Source: Christensenellaceae bacterium
GTDB lineage: Bacteria; Bacillota; Clostridia; Christensenellales; Borkfalkiaceae
DNA: 64,000 bases
Reading direction: 5' to 3'
Assembly (NCBI GenBank): GCA_948890655.1
Contig: CAQTYU010000004.1
Span: forward strand, 1-64,000
A model generated the notes under the pieces. It was not told where the DNA came from. It ran no database searches and worked only from the letters and a program-made list of their open reading frames with translations. Shown here piece after piece: positions 33,179 through 40,993 of this stretch; positions within the stretch are counted from its first letter, which is position 1; every line of letters starts with the position of its first letter. Both the position numbers and the translations under genes were made by a program.

Positions 33179-35092
33179 TTAAACTAAAAGTTTAAACAGA
33201 ATCTTCATTCTTCCGAGGTCGCAGTCCGCAACCTTAATTTTTATCTTCTGTCCCATCTTAAACGAGAATTTATTCCCAGCCAAGGTAAACTTTTCTTCGT
33301 AATATTCGTAGTTGTCTTTCGGCAAATCCTCCAATGGGATAAGCCCCTCAACCGTGTTGTCAAGCTCTGCGAATATCCCGAAGGCGGTCACGCCTGATAT
33401 AACCGCGCCGTATTCCTCGCCCAGCCGCTCAGCCATATAGTACAGCTTGTACAGGTCGTCAACCTTTCTTTCGCATTCTTCGGCGGCGCGTTCCCGCGCG
33501 GAACAGTCCGCGCCCGCGTCGTGCGCAAAATTTACGAGTTTATCAAATTTTTCCCCGCCCAAAACCGCCTTTACCGCGCGGTGAACGAACAGGTCGGGAT
33601 AGCGGCGGATGGGGGAAGTAAAGTGGCAGTAACACTCGGAAGCCAGCCCGAAGTGCCCCCTGTTTTCTTCCGAATACCGCGCCTTCTGCATAGAGCGCAG
33701 CATAACCTTATTTACCACCGAAGAATAGGGCTTGTCCTCAATAGCTTTTAAAATTCTCTGAAAATCCAAAGGTTTAATATCTTCACCGTCGTATCTTACC
33801 TTAACCCCCAAATCGCGCAGGAAGGAAAAGAAAGTACTTGCTTTTTCGGGTGATGGCTGCTCGTGTATGCGGTAAAGGCAGGGCGCGCCGTTTTTCTCCA
33901 AAAACTCGGCTACCGCCTCATTCGCGGAAATCATAAACTGTTCTATAATCCGCTGTGAAATCGTCCGCTCGGCAGGCGGAATAACTATTTCGCCCCCGTC
34001 GTTAACGTAAATATGCGCTTCCTTCACGTCAAGGTTCACGTTTCCCAGTCTTTCGCGCCGCTTTTCCATCATAAGGCACAGCGATTGCATATTCTTTACG
34101 GTTTCTACCAAATCCGGGTACTTGTCGCAAACCGCTTCGTCGCCGTCCAACAATGCGGTAATTTCGTTGTAGGTTGTGCGGTGGCGGCTTCTTATCAGGC
34201 TTTTGCAGACTCTGTAATCTAACCGTTCACCGTTCCCGTCAAAGGTCATAATACAGCTCATTGCGTATCTGTCCTCGCCCTCGTTCAAAGAACAAGCCCC
34301 GTTTGAAAGCTCTTTCGGCAACATAGGCAGAACGCGGTCGGGGAAGTACACGCTCGTTCCCCGACCGTACGCGTCGTTGTCAAGAGCTGTTCTCGCCTTA
34401 ACGTAATGGCTGACGTCGGCGATGTGTACGCCCAAAATATAATTCTTACCTTTGCGCTCCAAGGAAACGCCGTCGTCAATATCCCGCGTGTCCTCGCCGT
34501 CAATAGTTATAATAAGCTCGTCCCTTAAATCCTCGCGCCCGTCGGGAATAATTCTGCCCTTTGCAACCTCTTGCGCTTCCTTAAGCGCGGCTTCGGGGAA
34601 TTCTTCTTCAAGATTATAGGAGCGGATAATTGAAAGCTCCTCGGCTTCAATCTCTCCGCTTTCGCCCAAAATTTCGCAAATCTCCCCGCCCGGTATCTTG
34701 CCTTTGGGGTATGAGGTGATTTTGCAAACAACCTTTTCGCCGTTCTTTGCACCCGAAGAAAGGGAAAGGGGTATAAACACTTCGGGCTGTTTGGGGTTGT
34801 CGGGATAGACTAAGGCTCTGCCGCGCTCCCGCATGAAAGTGCCTATACAAACGTCGCTCCCGCGCTCTAAAATCTTAATAATATAAGCTTCGTCGCGCGT
34901 TCCTCTCACGTGCGCCGCAAGCACCTTATCGCCGTGGAACGCGCCGCAAACCGAACGGCGGGGCACGAAAAAGTCGTGTCCGGTCGTTTCGTCGTCGGGA
35001 ATAATAAAGGCGTAGCCCTTGTCGCTGCCCTGCACAGTGCCCGTAAATTTCTTGTCTTTTTTATTTTTCAAATTTTCGTTTTTATATTTCAT
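33179..35092 (-). CDS. rnr: Ribonuclease R
   Basis: 3'-5' exoribonuclease of the RNase II/R family, degrading structured RNA. 637 aa, shorter than the about 720-780 aa of many Firmicutes: an N-terminal cold-shock region (VQGSDKGYAFIIPDD), then the RNB catalytic domain with ITIDGEDTRDIDDGVSLE (catalytic acidic cluster) and HYVKARTALDNDAYGRGTS, and a C-terminal S1 domain (GVTAFGIFAELDNTVEGLI). The long lysine-rich tail of some homologues is missing. Second gene of the secG-rnr-smpB operon. Confidence 0.95.
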   Translation of the reverse strand: MKYKNENLKNKKDKKFTGTVQGSDKGYAFIIPDDETTGHDFFVPRRSVCGAFHGDKVLAAHVRGTRDEAYIIKILERGSDVCIGTFMRERGRALVYPDNPKQPEVFIPLSLSSGAKNGEKVVCKITSYPKGKIPGGEICEILGESGEIEAEELSIIRSYNLEEEFPEAALKEAQEVAKGRIIPDGREDLRDELIITIDGEDTRDIDDGVSLERKGKNYILGVHIADVSHYVKARTALDNDAYGRGTSVYFPDRVLPMLPKELSNGACSLNEGEDRYAMSCIMTFDGNGERLDYRVCKSLIRSRHRTTYNEITALLDGDEAVCDKYPDLVETVKNMQSLCLMMEKRRERLGNVNLDVKEAHIYVNDGGEIVIPPAERTISQRIIEQFMISANEAVAEFLEKNGAPCLYRIHEQPSPEKASTFFSFLRDLGVKVRYDGEDIKPLDFQRILKAIEDKPYSSVVNKVMLRSMQKARYSEENRGHFGLASECYCHFTSPIRRYPDLFVHRAVKAVLGGEKFDKLVNFAHDAGADCSARERAAEECERKVDDLYKLYYMAERLGEEYGAVISGVTAFGIFAELDNTVEGLIPLEDLPKDNYEYYEEKFTLAGNKFSFKMGQKIKIKVADCDLGRMKILFKLLV

Positions 35093-35110
35093 ACGTACTA
35101 AAAAAAGAAA

Positions 35111-35127
35111 GCGACCATATAAGTCGC
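35111..35127 (-). terminator. Weak intercistronic hairpin between secG and rnr
   Basis: Minus-strand GCGAC / GTCGC stem with a 7-base loop followed by TTTCTTTTTTT. It could attenuate read-through from secG to rnr. Confidence 0.5.
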
Positions 35128-35151
35128 CTTCGTATTATTTCTTATCTCTTA

Positions 35152-35454
35152 TTAAATGGTCAATATCTGTACGATATATGCAACCACGGAAAGAACTCCG
35201 ATAACTCCCAAAACAATCCAGCTCCATTTTTTAAGCTTGCTTTCAATCGAACGCCCTCTGTTTTTGCCGTAGAAGGTTTCGCTTGAAGCGGTTATGCCCT
35301 GAATGCCGTCGGAATTGCTTTTCTGGAATAACACGAGAATAATTGCGAAAAGCGCCGCAAGGAATATGACTACCAGGCAGAATATCATTATGGTCCAGTA
35401 AACCGCCTGCTCGGTAGAATTCATTATTTTGTCTGCCAACAAATTAACTAACAT
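35152..35454 (-). CDS. secG: Preprotein translocase subunit SecG
   Basis: A 100-aa SecG: two membrane segments (about 17-40 and 75-95) separated by the conserved LVLFQKSNSDGIQGITASSE loop segment. It assists the SecYEG channel in protein export. Start at ATG 35454 is supported by AAGAGG 6 bases upstream; a later in-frame ATG exists at residue 11. First gene of the secG-rnr-smpB operon, a conserved order in Firmicutes. The promoter is consensus-like. Confidence 0.93.
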   Translation of the reverse strand: MLVNLLADKIMNSTEQAVYWTIMIFCLVVIFLAALFAIILVLFQKSNSDGIQGITASSETFYGKNRGRSIESKLKKWSWIVLGVIGVLSVVAYIVQILTI

Positions 35455-35483
35455 ATAAAACCTCTTAATAAGTTTACTGGGAA

Positions 35484-35512
35484 ATTATAACATATAAGAC
35501 GGCGTTTTTCAA
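35484..35512 (-). promoter_or_regulatory. Promoter of the secG operon
   Basis: Minus strand TTGAAA (35512-35507), 17-base spacer, TATAAT (35489-35484). Confidence 0.75.
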
Positions 35513-35538
35513 TCAAAAACGCGCCTAAATTAAAATTT

Positions 35539-36561
35539 TTATTCGGTATTTTCGTCAATTCCGTCAATTTTTCCGTTTTCCCCCGTTTCGGTCAAAGCTT
35601 TTGCTTTCGGCTTTCGCTCCCCGAATTTATTTATGACGAAAATTCCCGCGCAGACAAGTATAAGCGCAATAAGCGTAAACCAGCTCAAAAGCTCGCTTTC
35701 ACCCAAAATTATCGCGGAGAACGCCGCGCCGAAAAGCGGATTCGTACTTTTGAATACCGCCACCTTTGAAACGGGGTTGTACCTTAAAAGCACGCCCTGC
35801 AACGTAAACGCCGTGGCGGACAAAAATGCAAGATATAATAGCATAAACGCCGCGCCGACGCTTACTGCGGGTATCGTTCCGCCAAAACTCAAACCTATGA
35901 TAACGAGAATTATTCCGCCGAAAAAGAACTGGTACCCGCACAGCGCGGTAGTATCCTCGTGCTTTGAAAATATCTTTACAAGCCCCGCCGCAATAGCAGA
36001 GGACAGCCCCGAAAAGATTACGAAGCCCTCGCCAAGCAGCGTAAACGAAAAGGTGAAGTCCCCGCCGAGGTTTATAAGTATAACCCCGCCGAAGCCCAAA
36101 ACGCACCCTGAAAGCTTTATAAGATTAAATTTTTCCGTGCGAAACAGAAAGCAAGCCGCAATAATCGTGAAGAACACGCCCAAGCCGTTTAAAACTGAAG
36201 CCTTTACGCCTGCGGTGTTGGCAAGTCCTATATAAAAAAAGGTGTATTGCAAAACGGTTTGAAACAGACTTACAAGCCCTACGCGCCATAAATTTTTGGG
36301 TTTGGGGATTAAAAACTTTTTCTTAATTATGCACCCGAATATAATCACCAGTACGCCCGCAAGCGTAAAGCGAGTGCCCGCAAACAGCATTAAGGAGGGC
36401 ACGTTTTCGGTATCTATTTCAAAAAGCTTATAACCTATTTTAACGCATGGGAAAGCGCTGCCCCACAAAAGGCAGCAAAAAATTGCGCATATGCATACGA
36501 TATAAGTTTTTGAAAAAAATTTCTCTTTGTTTTTAATAAGCACGTTATCATTATATTTCAA
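35539..36561 (-). CDS. EamA/DMT-family transporter
   Basis: A 340-aa inner-membrane protein with ten predicted membrane segments as two EamA repeats (about 20-155 and 170-310). The N-terminal WGSAFPCVKIGY and FAGTRFTLAG motifs are typical of drug/metabolite transporters; the second repeat starts FSGLSSAIAAGL and includes FKSTNPLFGAAFSAIILGE. The 30-residue C-terminal tail is hydrophilic and acidic. Substrate unknown; amino-acid or metabolite export is usual. A TTGTACAA sequence (36585-36592) upstream resembles the operator of XRE-C, so cross-regulation is possible. Confidence 0.9.
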   Translation of the reverse strand: MKYNDNVLIKNKEKFFSKTYIVCICAIFCCLLWGSAFPCVKIGYKLFEIDTENVPSLMLFAGTRFTLAGVLVIIFGCIIKKKFLIPKPKNLWRVGLVSLFQTVLQYTFFYIGLANTAGVKASVLNGLGVFFTIIAACFLFRTEKFNLIKLSGCVLGFGGVILINLGGDFTFSFTLLGEGFVIFSGLSSAIAAGLVKIFSKHEDTTALCGYQFFFGGIILVIIGLSFGGTIPAVSVGAAFMLLYLAFLSATAFTLQGVLLRYNPVSKVAVFKSTNPLFGAAFSAIILGESELLSWFTLIALILVCAGIFVINKFGERKPKAKALTETGENGKIDGIDENTE

Positions 36562-36598
36562 ATCAAAAAATATGGCAAATAAAATTGTACAAATTAAA

Positions 36599-36646
36599 AA
36601 AGCCTTCCCCTTGGGGGAAGGTGTCCCAAAGGGACGGATGAGGCTT
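36599..36646. repeat. Two-hairpin palindromic repeat, copy 1
   Basis: Outer arms AAGCCT / AGGCTT enclose two hairpins, CCTTCCCC-GGGGAAGG and GTCCC-GGGAC, ending GACGGATGAGG. It abuts the XRE-C stop codon. Copy 2 is at 56878. It belongs to a type of dispersed repeat I have seen in gut Firmicutes. Confidence 0.75.
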
Positions 36647-36858
36647 TACTTATTAAGCCCCAGAATGTCGTCAGCTGAAACGTCAAGTATTTCACAAAGA
36701 TTTGCAAAAGTGTCGATTGATGGAAACTTATCGCAATGCAAATATTTACTTATAGTAGAAGGGTTTACGCCAAGTTGTACGGCAAGTTCTTTTTTTGAAA
36801 TATTGCTTGTTAAAATCGCATCTCTTAAATTTTTTTGTATTTCCGTAATAGTAATCAT
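36646..36858 (-). CDS. XRE-family transcriptional regulator (XRE-C)
   Basis: A 70-aa single-domain Cro/C1-type regulator: ISKKELAVQLGVNPSTISKY is the helix-turn-helix (about residues 20-39), then FPSIDTFANLCEILDVSADDI. It is divergent from the 229-aa membrane-protein gene. TTGTAC-N3-GTACAA lies in the spacer of the divergent promoter and a degenerate copy 30 bases away covers its own promoter, so it should repress both. Its ATG has no Shine-Dalgarno sequence and follows a -10-like TAATAA by 6 bases, suggesting a leaderless message. The 3' end touches a palindromic repeat. Confidence 0.87.
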   Translation of the reverse strand: MITITEIQKNLRDAILTSNISKKELAVQLGVNPSTISKYLHCDKFPSIDTFANLCEILDVSADDILGLNK

Positions 36859-36868
36859 AGAAAATTAT

Positions 36869-36883
36869 TAGCACAATGTACAA
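36869..36883. promoter_or_regulatory. XRE-C operator O2 (degenerate)
   Basis: TAGCACAATGTACAA matches TTGTAC-N3-GTACAA at 10 of 12 arm positions. Its centre is 30 bases, about three helical turns, from O1, and it lies just upstream of the XRE-C -10 box. Confidence 0.5.
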
Positions 36884-36891
36884 ATTTTTAG

Positions 36892-36920
36892 TTGACTTTT
36901 GTACATCGTACAAATATAAT
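36892..36920 (+). promoter_or_regulatory. Promoter and operator O1 of the 229-aa membrane-protein gene
   Basis: TTGACT (36892-36897), 17-base spacer, TATAAT (36915-36920). The spacer contains the perfect palindrome TTGTACATCGTACAA (36899-36913), so regulator binding would exclude RNA polymerase. Confidence 0.75.
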
Positions 36921-36976
36921 ATAATTTGTGAAAGGTTACAAAACTTATTCTTAAAAATTACGGTAGGAGAAAACAA

Positions 36977-37666
36977 ATGAAAGAATATAAAACGCTGAGG
37001 GTTTCGCCGGAGGAGGAAACGGACACATTGACCGCTTATGCGCGGTTCGGCTGGAAGCTGGAAGACAGCCGAGAGGTATACAACGAAAGCCAAGAAATAA
37101 TCGGAGTAGATGAAAAGGTTACTTCTTACGGCTCTTTTATGCGTGGGTTTACGGGTAACGACGGAAAAGTGGAAACGCAGGTTAGAACGAAAACTAATGT
37201 AACGCATTATATAACATTGCGTTTTTCCCGCGAAACATCAATAAAGGATTATGACAGACTTGTTGCGATGGAAAACGAGTTTTTCAATCCCAAGGAACCG
37301 GTGTATATCGCGCTTAAACAACTCGTTAAAAATAAACCGCCAATTCTATTTACAGTTATCGCCGTGATAGCGTTGATAGTAGTCGGGATATCGTTAATTC
37401 AGATTATTGCCGGCGTTGAACCCGAGCTTTGGGAAATAGTCGTTTGCGCCGCAGTGGCGGTTATTGCGATTGTCGGAACGGTGGTTTCGTGGGTACTGTA
37501 TAAAAAGAATTATTCAAAAAAAGCTAAGCAAAACGAGATAATAGCACAGGAAAATAAAGAAATCGAAGCTGAAAATGAAAAAATAAAAACAGAATATAAT
37601 GCCGAAAGGGAAAATCTTCTGGTGGAGGTTAATAAAATTTTAGAAGAAAACGGATTAAATTTATAA
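36977..37666 (+). CDS. Membrane protein with conserved N-terminal MKEYKTL domain and coiled coil (module C)
   Basis: A 229-aa protein without a recognised family. An N-terminal soluble domain (about 1-60) reads MKEYKTLRVSPEEE and ends GVDEKVTSYGSFMRGF; a second soluble segment (about 60-115) follows, then two membrane segments (about 123-143 and 153-175) and a C-terminal coiled coil rich in Glu/Lys/Asn (about 180-225). A paralogue with the same N-terminal domain, membrane pair and coiled coil is at 39672, also next to an XRE gene. TAGGAG lies before the ATG. Regulated by the palindrome in its promoter. Could be an envelope-stress effector, but no function can be named. Confidence 0.8.
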   Translation: MKEYKTLRVSPEEETDTLTAYARFGWKLEDSREVYNESQEIIGVDEKVTSYGSFMRGFTGNDGKVETQVRTKTNVTHYITLRFSRETSIKDYDRLVAMENEFFNPKEPVYIALKQLVKNKPPILFTVIAVIALIVVGISLIQIIAGVEPELWEIVVCAAVAVIAIVGTVVSWVLYKKNYSKKAKQNEIIAQENKEIEAENEKIKTEYNAERENLLVEVNKILEENGLNL

Positions 37667-37681
37667 TAGCGAACGGAAAAA

Positions 37682-37703
37682 GCGGCGGACAAAAGTCCGC
37701 CGC
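37682..37703. terminator. Bidirectional terminator between module C and gpmI
   Basis: GCGGCGGAC / GTCCGCCGC stem with an AAAA loop between convergent genes, with outer ACGG/CCGT pairing possible. Confidence 0.8.
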
Positions 37704-37720
37704 GCCGTTTCTGTTTAAAA

Positions 37721-39274
37721 TTATTTTATCAAACTTTTTCCCGTCATTTCTTTGGGAATGGGTAAGCCCATAACCGTTAAAAGCGTGGGCGCAAGGTCGG
37801 CAAGGACGCCGTCCGTGCGTAGCGTAGCGTTTTTGTATTCGTTGCTCACCAAAACTACGGGCACTGGGCTCGTCGTGTGCGCGGTGAAGGGCGCGCCGTC
37901 ATCGGTTAAAAGCTTATCCGCATTTCCGTGGTCAGCCGTAAGAAGAGCAGAGCCGCCCATTTCAAGAATTTTATCGGTAACCTTTTTCACGCACTCGTCA
38001 ACCGTGCCCACGGCTTTCTCCGCTGCAGAGATAACGCCCGTGTGCCCGACCATATCGCAGTTGGCAAAGTTTAAAATTACAACGTCGAACTTACCGCTGT
38101 CCAACTCTTCCAAAACCTTGTCGGTAACCAAGTACGCGCTCATCTCGGGCTGTAAATCGTAGGTCGCAACCTTCGGCGAGGGGATAAGGTCGCGCTGTTC
38201 GCCCTCGTTAGGGGTTTCCACGCCGCCGTTAAAGAAAAACGTAACGTGCGCGTATTTTTCGGTTTCGGCAATTCTCAGTTGCTTTTTGCCCAGCTTTGCA
38301 AGGTATTCGCCCAAAGTGTTGTCAAGGCTCGTCTTGGGGAAGGCGATTTCAAGCCCCTTAAACTCGCTGTCGTAAACCGTAAAGCAAACGTAGGTGGGGG
38401 CAAGATAGCCCGTTTTTCTCTCAAACGCCGTGCCCTTTGGTGCGATAAACTTCTCTTGCGATACGGCGCGGGTAATCTGCCTTGCGCGGTCGGGGCGGAA
38501 GTTAAAGCAAATCACGCTGTCGCCCTTCTCTATAAGTCCTAACGGCTTTCCGTCTTCGTAAATTTTGGTCGGCTTTATGAATTCGTCTGTAACGCCCTCT
38601 TTATAGCTCTCCTCAACCGCAACCGCCGCGTCGGTCGCCTTAACGCCCGTGCCGAGCGTAAGCATATCGTAAGCAAGCTCAACCCTGTCCCAGTTGTTGT
38701 CGCGGTCCATCGCGTAATATCTTCCGCATACGTCCGCAACCTTGCCAACGCCTAATTCCTTCATTTCCGCTTGCAAAGCCCTTATAAAGCATGCGCCCGA
38801 AGTGGGGGATACGTCTCTGCCGTCCATAAAACAGTGAACGAAAACTGCTTTAAGTCCGCGCGCCTTCGCCATTTTCAAAAGAGCGTAAACGTGCGTTATA
38901 TGGCTGTGAACGCCGCCGTCGGATAAAAGCCCGTAAAGGTGCAGCTTCTTGCCGTTATTTTTTGCGTTATCCATCGCCTTGATAAGCGCGGGGTTTTCAA
39001 AAAAATCTCCGTCGGAAATAGCTTTCGTTATCTTTGTCAGGTCTTGGTAAACTATTCTGCCCGCACCCATATTCAAGTGACCCACTTCGCTGTTGCCCAT
39101 CTGTCCGTCGGGTAGCCCCACGCACATGCCGCTTGCTCCAAGCGTAGCGGAAGGGTAGTCGCTGATAAGCTTATTTACGTTCTTGCTGCCGTTTAAAGTA
39201 ATGGCGTTGCCAGCGCCTGCGGGCGCAAGCCCGTAACCGTCCATAATAATTATCGCATAAGGAATTTTTTTCAT
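37721..39274 (-). CDS. gpmI: 2,3-bisphosphoglycerate-independent phosphoglycerate mutase
   Basis: Glycolytic interconversion of 3- and 2-phosphoglycerate by a manganese-dependent phosphoserine mechanism. 517 aa. Seen: N-terminal metal motif IIIMDGYGLAP, the catalytic serine in GNSEVGHLNMGAGR (about residue 62), GLLSDGGVHSHITH, GRYYAMDRDNNWDR, and the second metal site NCDMVGHTG and TADHGNADK. A glycolytic enzyme with tpiA and pgk on the same strand further upstream, but separated from them by the module D genes rather than in one tight operon. Confidence 0.97.
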   Translation of the reverse strand: MKKIPYAIIIMDGYGLAPAGAGNAITLNGSKNVNKLISDYPSATLGASGMCVGLPDGQMGNSEVGHLNMGAGRIVYQDLTKITKAISDGDFFENPALIKAMDNAKNNGKKLHLYGLLSDGGVHSHITHVYALLKMAKARGLKAVFVHCFMDGRDVSPTSGACFIRALQAEMKELGVGKVADVCGRYYAMDRDNNWDRVELAYDMLTLGTGVKATDAAVAVEESYKEGVTDEFIKPTKIYEDGKPLGLIEKGDSVICFNFRPDRARQITRAVSQEKFIAPKGTAFERKTGYLAPTYVCFTVYDSEFKGLEIAFPKTSLDNTLGEYLAKLGKKQLRIAETEKYAHVTFFFNGGVETPNEGEQRDLIPSPKVATYDLQPEMSAYLVTDKVLEELDSGKFDVVILNFANCDMVGHTGVISAAEKAVGTVDECVKKVTDKILEMGGSALLTADHGNADKLLTDDGAPFTAHTTSPVPVVLVSNEYKNATLRTDGVLADLAPTLLTVMGLPIPKEMTGKSLIK

Positions 39275-39341
39275 ATAAAACGCCTCTGAAAATTTTTCTT
39301 ATATTATATATTAACCAAAATCATTTAGCAAGCGAAAAAAC

Positions 39342-39367
39342 CGCCCCGCGCAAAACTGTGCGGGGCG
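39342..39367 (-). terminator. Terminator after XRE-D
   Basis: Minus-strand CGCCCCGC / GCGGGGCG stem followed by GTTTTTTCG; between XRE-D and gpmI. Confidence 0.75.
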
Positions 39368-39376
39368 AAATAAAAG

Positions 39377-39577
39377 TTATTCGCTTAAACCAAGTAAATA
39401 ATCAACGCTCTCTTCAAAATACTTTGCAAGGATAATAAGCGCGGACGCGGTAGGTTCGGCTTTTTCAAGTTCCCAACGGGCAATAGAAGATTGGCTTATC
39501 CCTGTTTCCCTCGCGAGTGTCATTTGACTAAACCCTTTTTCTTCCCGAAGTTCCCTCAGTCGTTTCGCAAAATTCAT
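39377..39577 (-). CDS. XRE-family transcriptional regulator (XRE-D)
   Basis: A 66-aa single-domain Cro/C1-type regulator: FSQMTLARETGISQSSIARWE is the helix-turn-helix core (about residues 16-36), then PTASALIILAKYFEESVDYLL. Despite flanking a paralogue of the module C membrane protein it is not similar to XRE-C beyond the general fold, so regulator and target have been re-paired. Two AAGTC-N6-GACTT palindromes lie in the divergent gap. Its ATG is 6 bases after TATAAT (39589-39584) and has no Shine-Dalgarno sequence. Confidence 0.88.
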   Translation of the reverse strand: MNFAKRLRELREEKGFSQMTLARETGISQSSIARWELEKAEPTASALIILAKYFEESVDYLLGLSE

Positions 39578-39597
39578 ACGAATATTATATGCATTTT

Positions 39598-39613
39598 AAG
39601 TCGAATATGACTT
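39598..39613. promoter_or_regulatory. XRE-D operator, copy 1
   Basis: AAGTCGAATATGACTT, arms AAGTC/GACTT. It overlaps the predicted -35 region of XRE-D. Confidence 0.7.
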
Positions 39614-39632
39614 GATATAATATACTTAATTC

Positions 39633-39648
39633 AAGTCAAATATGACTT
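39633..39648. promoter_or_regulatory. XRE-D operator, copy 2
   Basis: AAGTCAAATATGACTT, arms AAGTCA/TGACTT, 35 bases from copy 1 and just downstream of the probable start of the divergent transcript (-10 TATAAT at 39616-39621). Confidence 0.7.
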
Positions 39649-39671
39649 ATTTGTGGTTGCGGGAGGAGAAT

Positions 39672-40194
39672 ATGAAAGAATATAAAACCTTACAAGTATC
39701 GCCCGAAAAGGAGTGTGAGACCATAACGGAGTGCGGTGCTTTCGACTGGAAACTTGAAGACACGCGCGAAGTTTATAACGAAACTCAGGAGATTTTGGGC
39801 GTAGACGAAAAGGTTACGGCTTGCGGTAGCTTTATGCGCGGTTTTATTGATAGCCGCGATAGTTGCGGTAGCTTATCTTTTGATTAACGAATCTACGCGT
39901 ACAGCCGGTTGGGCGATTGCGGTTGACGTAATCGCTTTGGCGGTCGACGCTATATGGACAATCACGATAGTGTGTTCTTGGATGCGGTACGTCAGAATTC
40001 ACCTAAACGAGGATAAAATAAATGCCGAGATAGAAGAAGAAAACGAAGTATCTGCAAAAGAGAATGAAATTATCGAGTTTGAAAATAAGCAAATAGAGAA
40101 ACAAAACGAAATGATTAAACACGAGTTTGAAACTCGCGAAAGTCTTTTAAAAGAAGTCCGCGAAATTTTGGCGGAAAACGGTATGGAAATTTAA
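39672..40194 (+). pseudogene. Paralogue of the MKEYKTL membrane protein with internal deletion and frameshift (module D)
   Basis: The first frame (39672-39887) encodes MKEYKTLQVSPEKE through KVTACGSFMRGF, about two-thirds identical to the 229-aa paralogue at 36977, then runs into 12 unrelated residues and a stop. The +1 frame from about 39847 encodes the two membrane segments and the Glu/Lys/Asn coiled coil. Compared with the paralogue, about 68 residues between GSFMRGF and the first membrane segment are missing and the junction is out of frame. GGGAGGAG before the ATG is intact. Most likely a decayed gene; two separate small proteins or a +1 frameshift are less likely alternatives. Confidence 0.75.
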
Positions 40195-40203
40195 GTATAG
40201 AAA

Positions 40204-40226
40204 GCGGCGGACAACTTGTCCGCCGC
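40204..40226. terminator. Bidirectional terminator between module D and tpiA
   Basis: GCGGCGGACA / TGTCCGCCGC stem with a 3-base loop, then GTGTTTTTTG; third occurrence of the GCGGCGGAC terminator arm in the window. Confidence 0.85.
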
Positions 40227-40246
40227 GTGTTTTTTGATGTTTTAAA

Positions 40247-40993
40247 TTATTTATCGTAGTTTACAACTTTTGCAAATTCGGTAGTAAGCGAAGCACCGCC
40301 TATAAGTCCGCCGTCAATGTCAGGCTGGTCCATAAGGTCAAAGCAGTTTTTAGCGTTCATGCTGCCGCCGTACTGAATAATAACTTTATTTGCGCTTCTC
40401 TTGTCAAAAAGCTTGCCTAATTTTTTACGGATATAAGCAATGGTCTCTTCAGCCTGCTCAGGCGTAGCCGTTTTGCCTGTGCCTATAGCCCAAACTGGCT
40501 CGTAAGCGATAACTACTTTAGTAATATCTTCAATGCCGTTCAAACCGTCGGTAAGCTGACGGTTAAGTACTTTTTCAGTGGTGCCGGATTCTCTCTCTTC
40601 AAGCGTTTCGCCAACGCAGACGATGGGGGTGATGCCGTTTGCAAGCGCAGCCAACGCGCGTTTGTTCACGCTCTCGTCAGTTTCTCCAAAGTACTGTCTT
40701 CTTTCGCTGTGCCCGATAATCGCGTATTTAACCCCGTATTCTTTAAGCTGCCCGCACGAAATTTCTCCCGTGTACGCGCCCGACTCAGCCCAATGCACGT
40801 TCTGTGCACCAAGCTTTATTTTAGAGCCTTTAACGGCTTTAGCCATTGTGGGAATTAAAATTGCGGGAACGCAAAGCGCAATGTTGCATCTTGCGTCTTT
40901 CACAAGAGGTTTTAATTGCGCTATAAGTTCTTTGCCGCTCTCCGCCGTCATATTCATTTTCCAGTTGCCTGCAATAAAAGGTTTTCTTGCCAT
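40247..40993 (-). CDS. tpiA: Triosephosphate isomerase
   Basis: Interconverts dihydroxyacetone phosphate and glyceraldehyde 3-phosphate. 248 aa TIM barrel with Asn/Lys in GNWKMN (residues 9-14), catalytic His in IIGHSERRQYFGE and Glu in VIAYEPVWAIGTGKTAT, and the phosphate-binding YGGSMN and GLIGGASL. TCCT-type ribosome-binding site (AAGGAG on the minus strand) precedes the ATG. It follows pgk after 120 bases, so the two are probably co-transcribed; a possible small hairpin lies in the gap. Confidence 0.97.
   Translation of the reverse strand: MARKPFIAGNWKMNMTAESGKELIAQLKPLVKDARCNIALCVPAILIPTMAKAVKGSKIKLGAQNVHWAESGAYTGEISCGQLKEYGVKYAIIGHSERRQYFGETDESVNKRALAALANGITPIVCVGETLEERESGTTEKVLNRQLTDGLNGIEDITKVVIAYEPVWAIGTGKTATPEQAEETIAYIRKKLGKLFDKRSANKVIIQYGGSMNAKNCFDLMDQPDIDGGLIGGASLTTEFAKVVNYDK

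Noticed and set aside
35633..36235. Plus-strand ORF of 200 aa opposite the EamA transporter
   Set aside because: Proline/serine-rich translation typical of the complement of a membrane-protein gene; no independent support.
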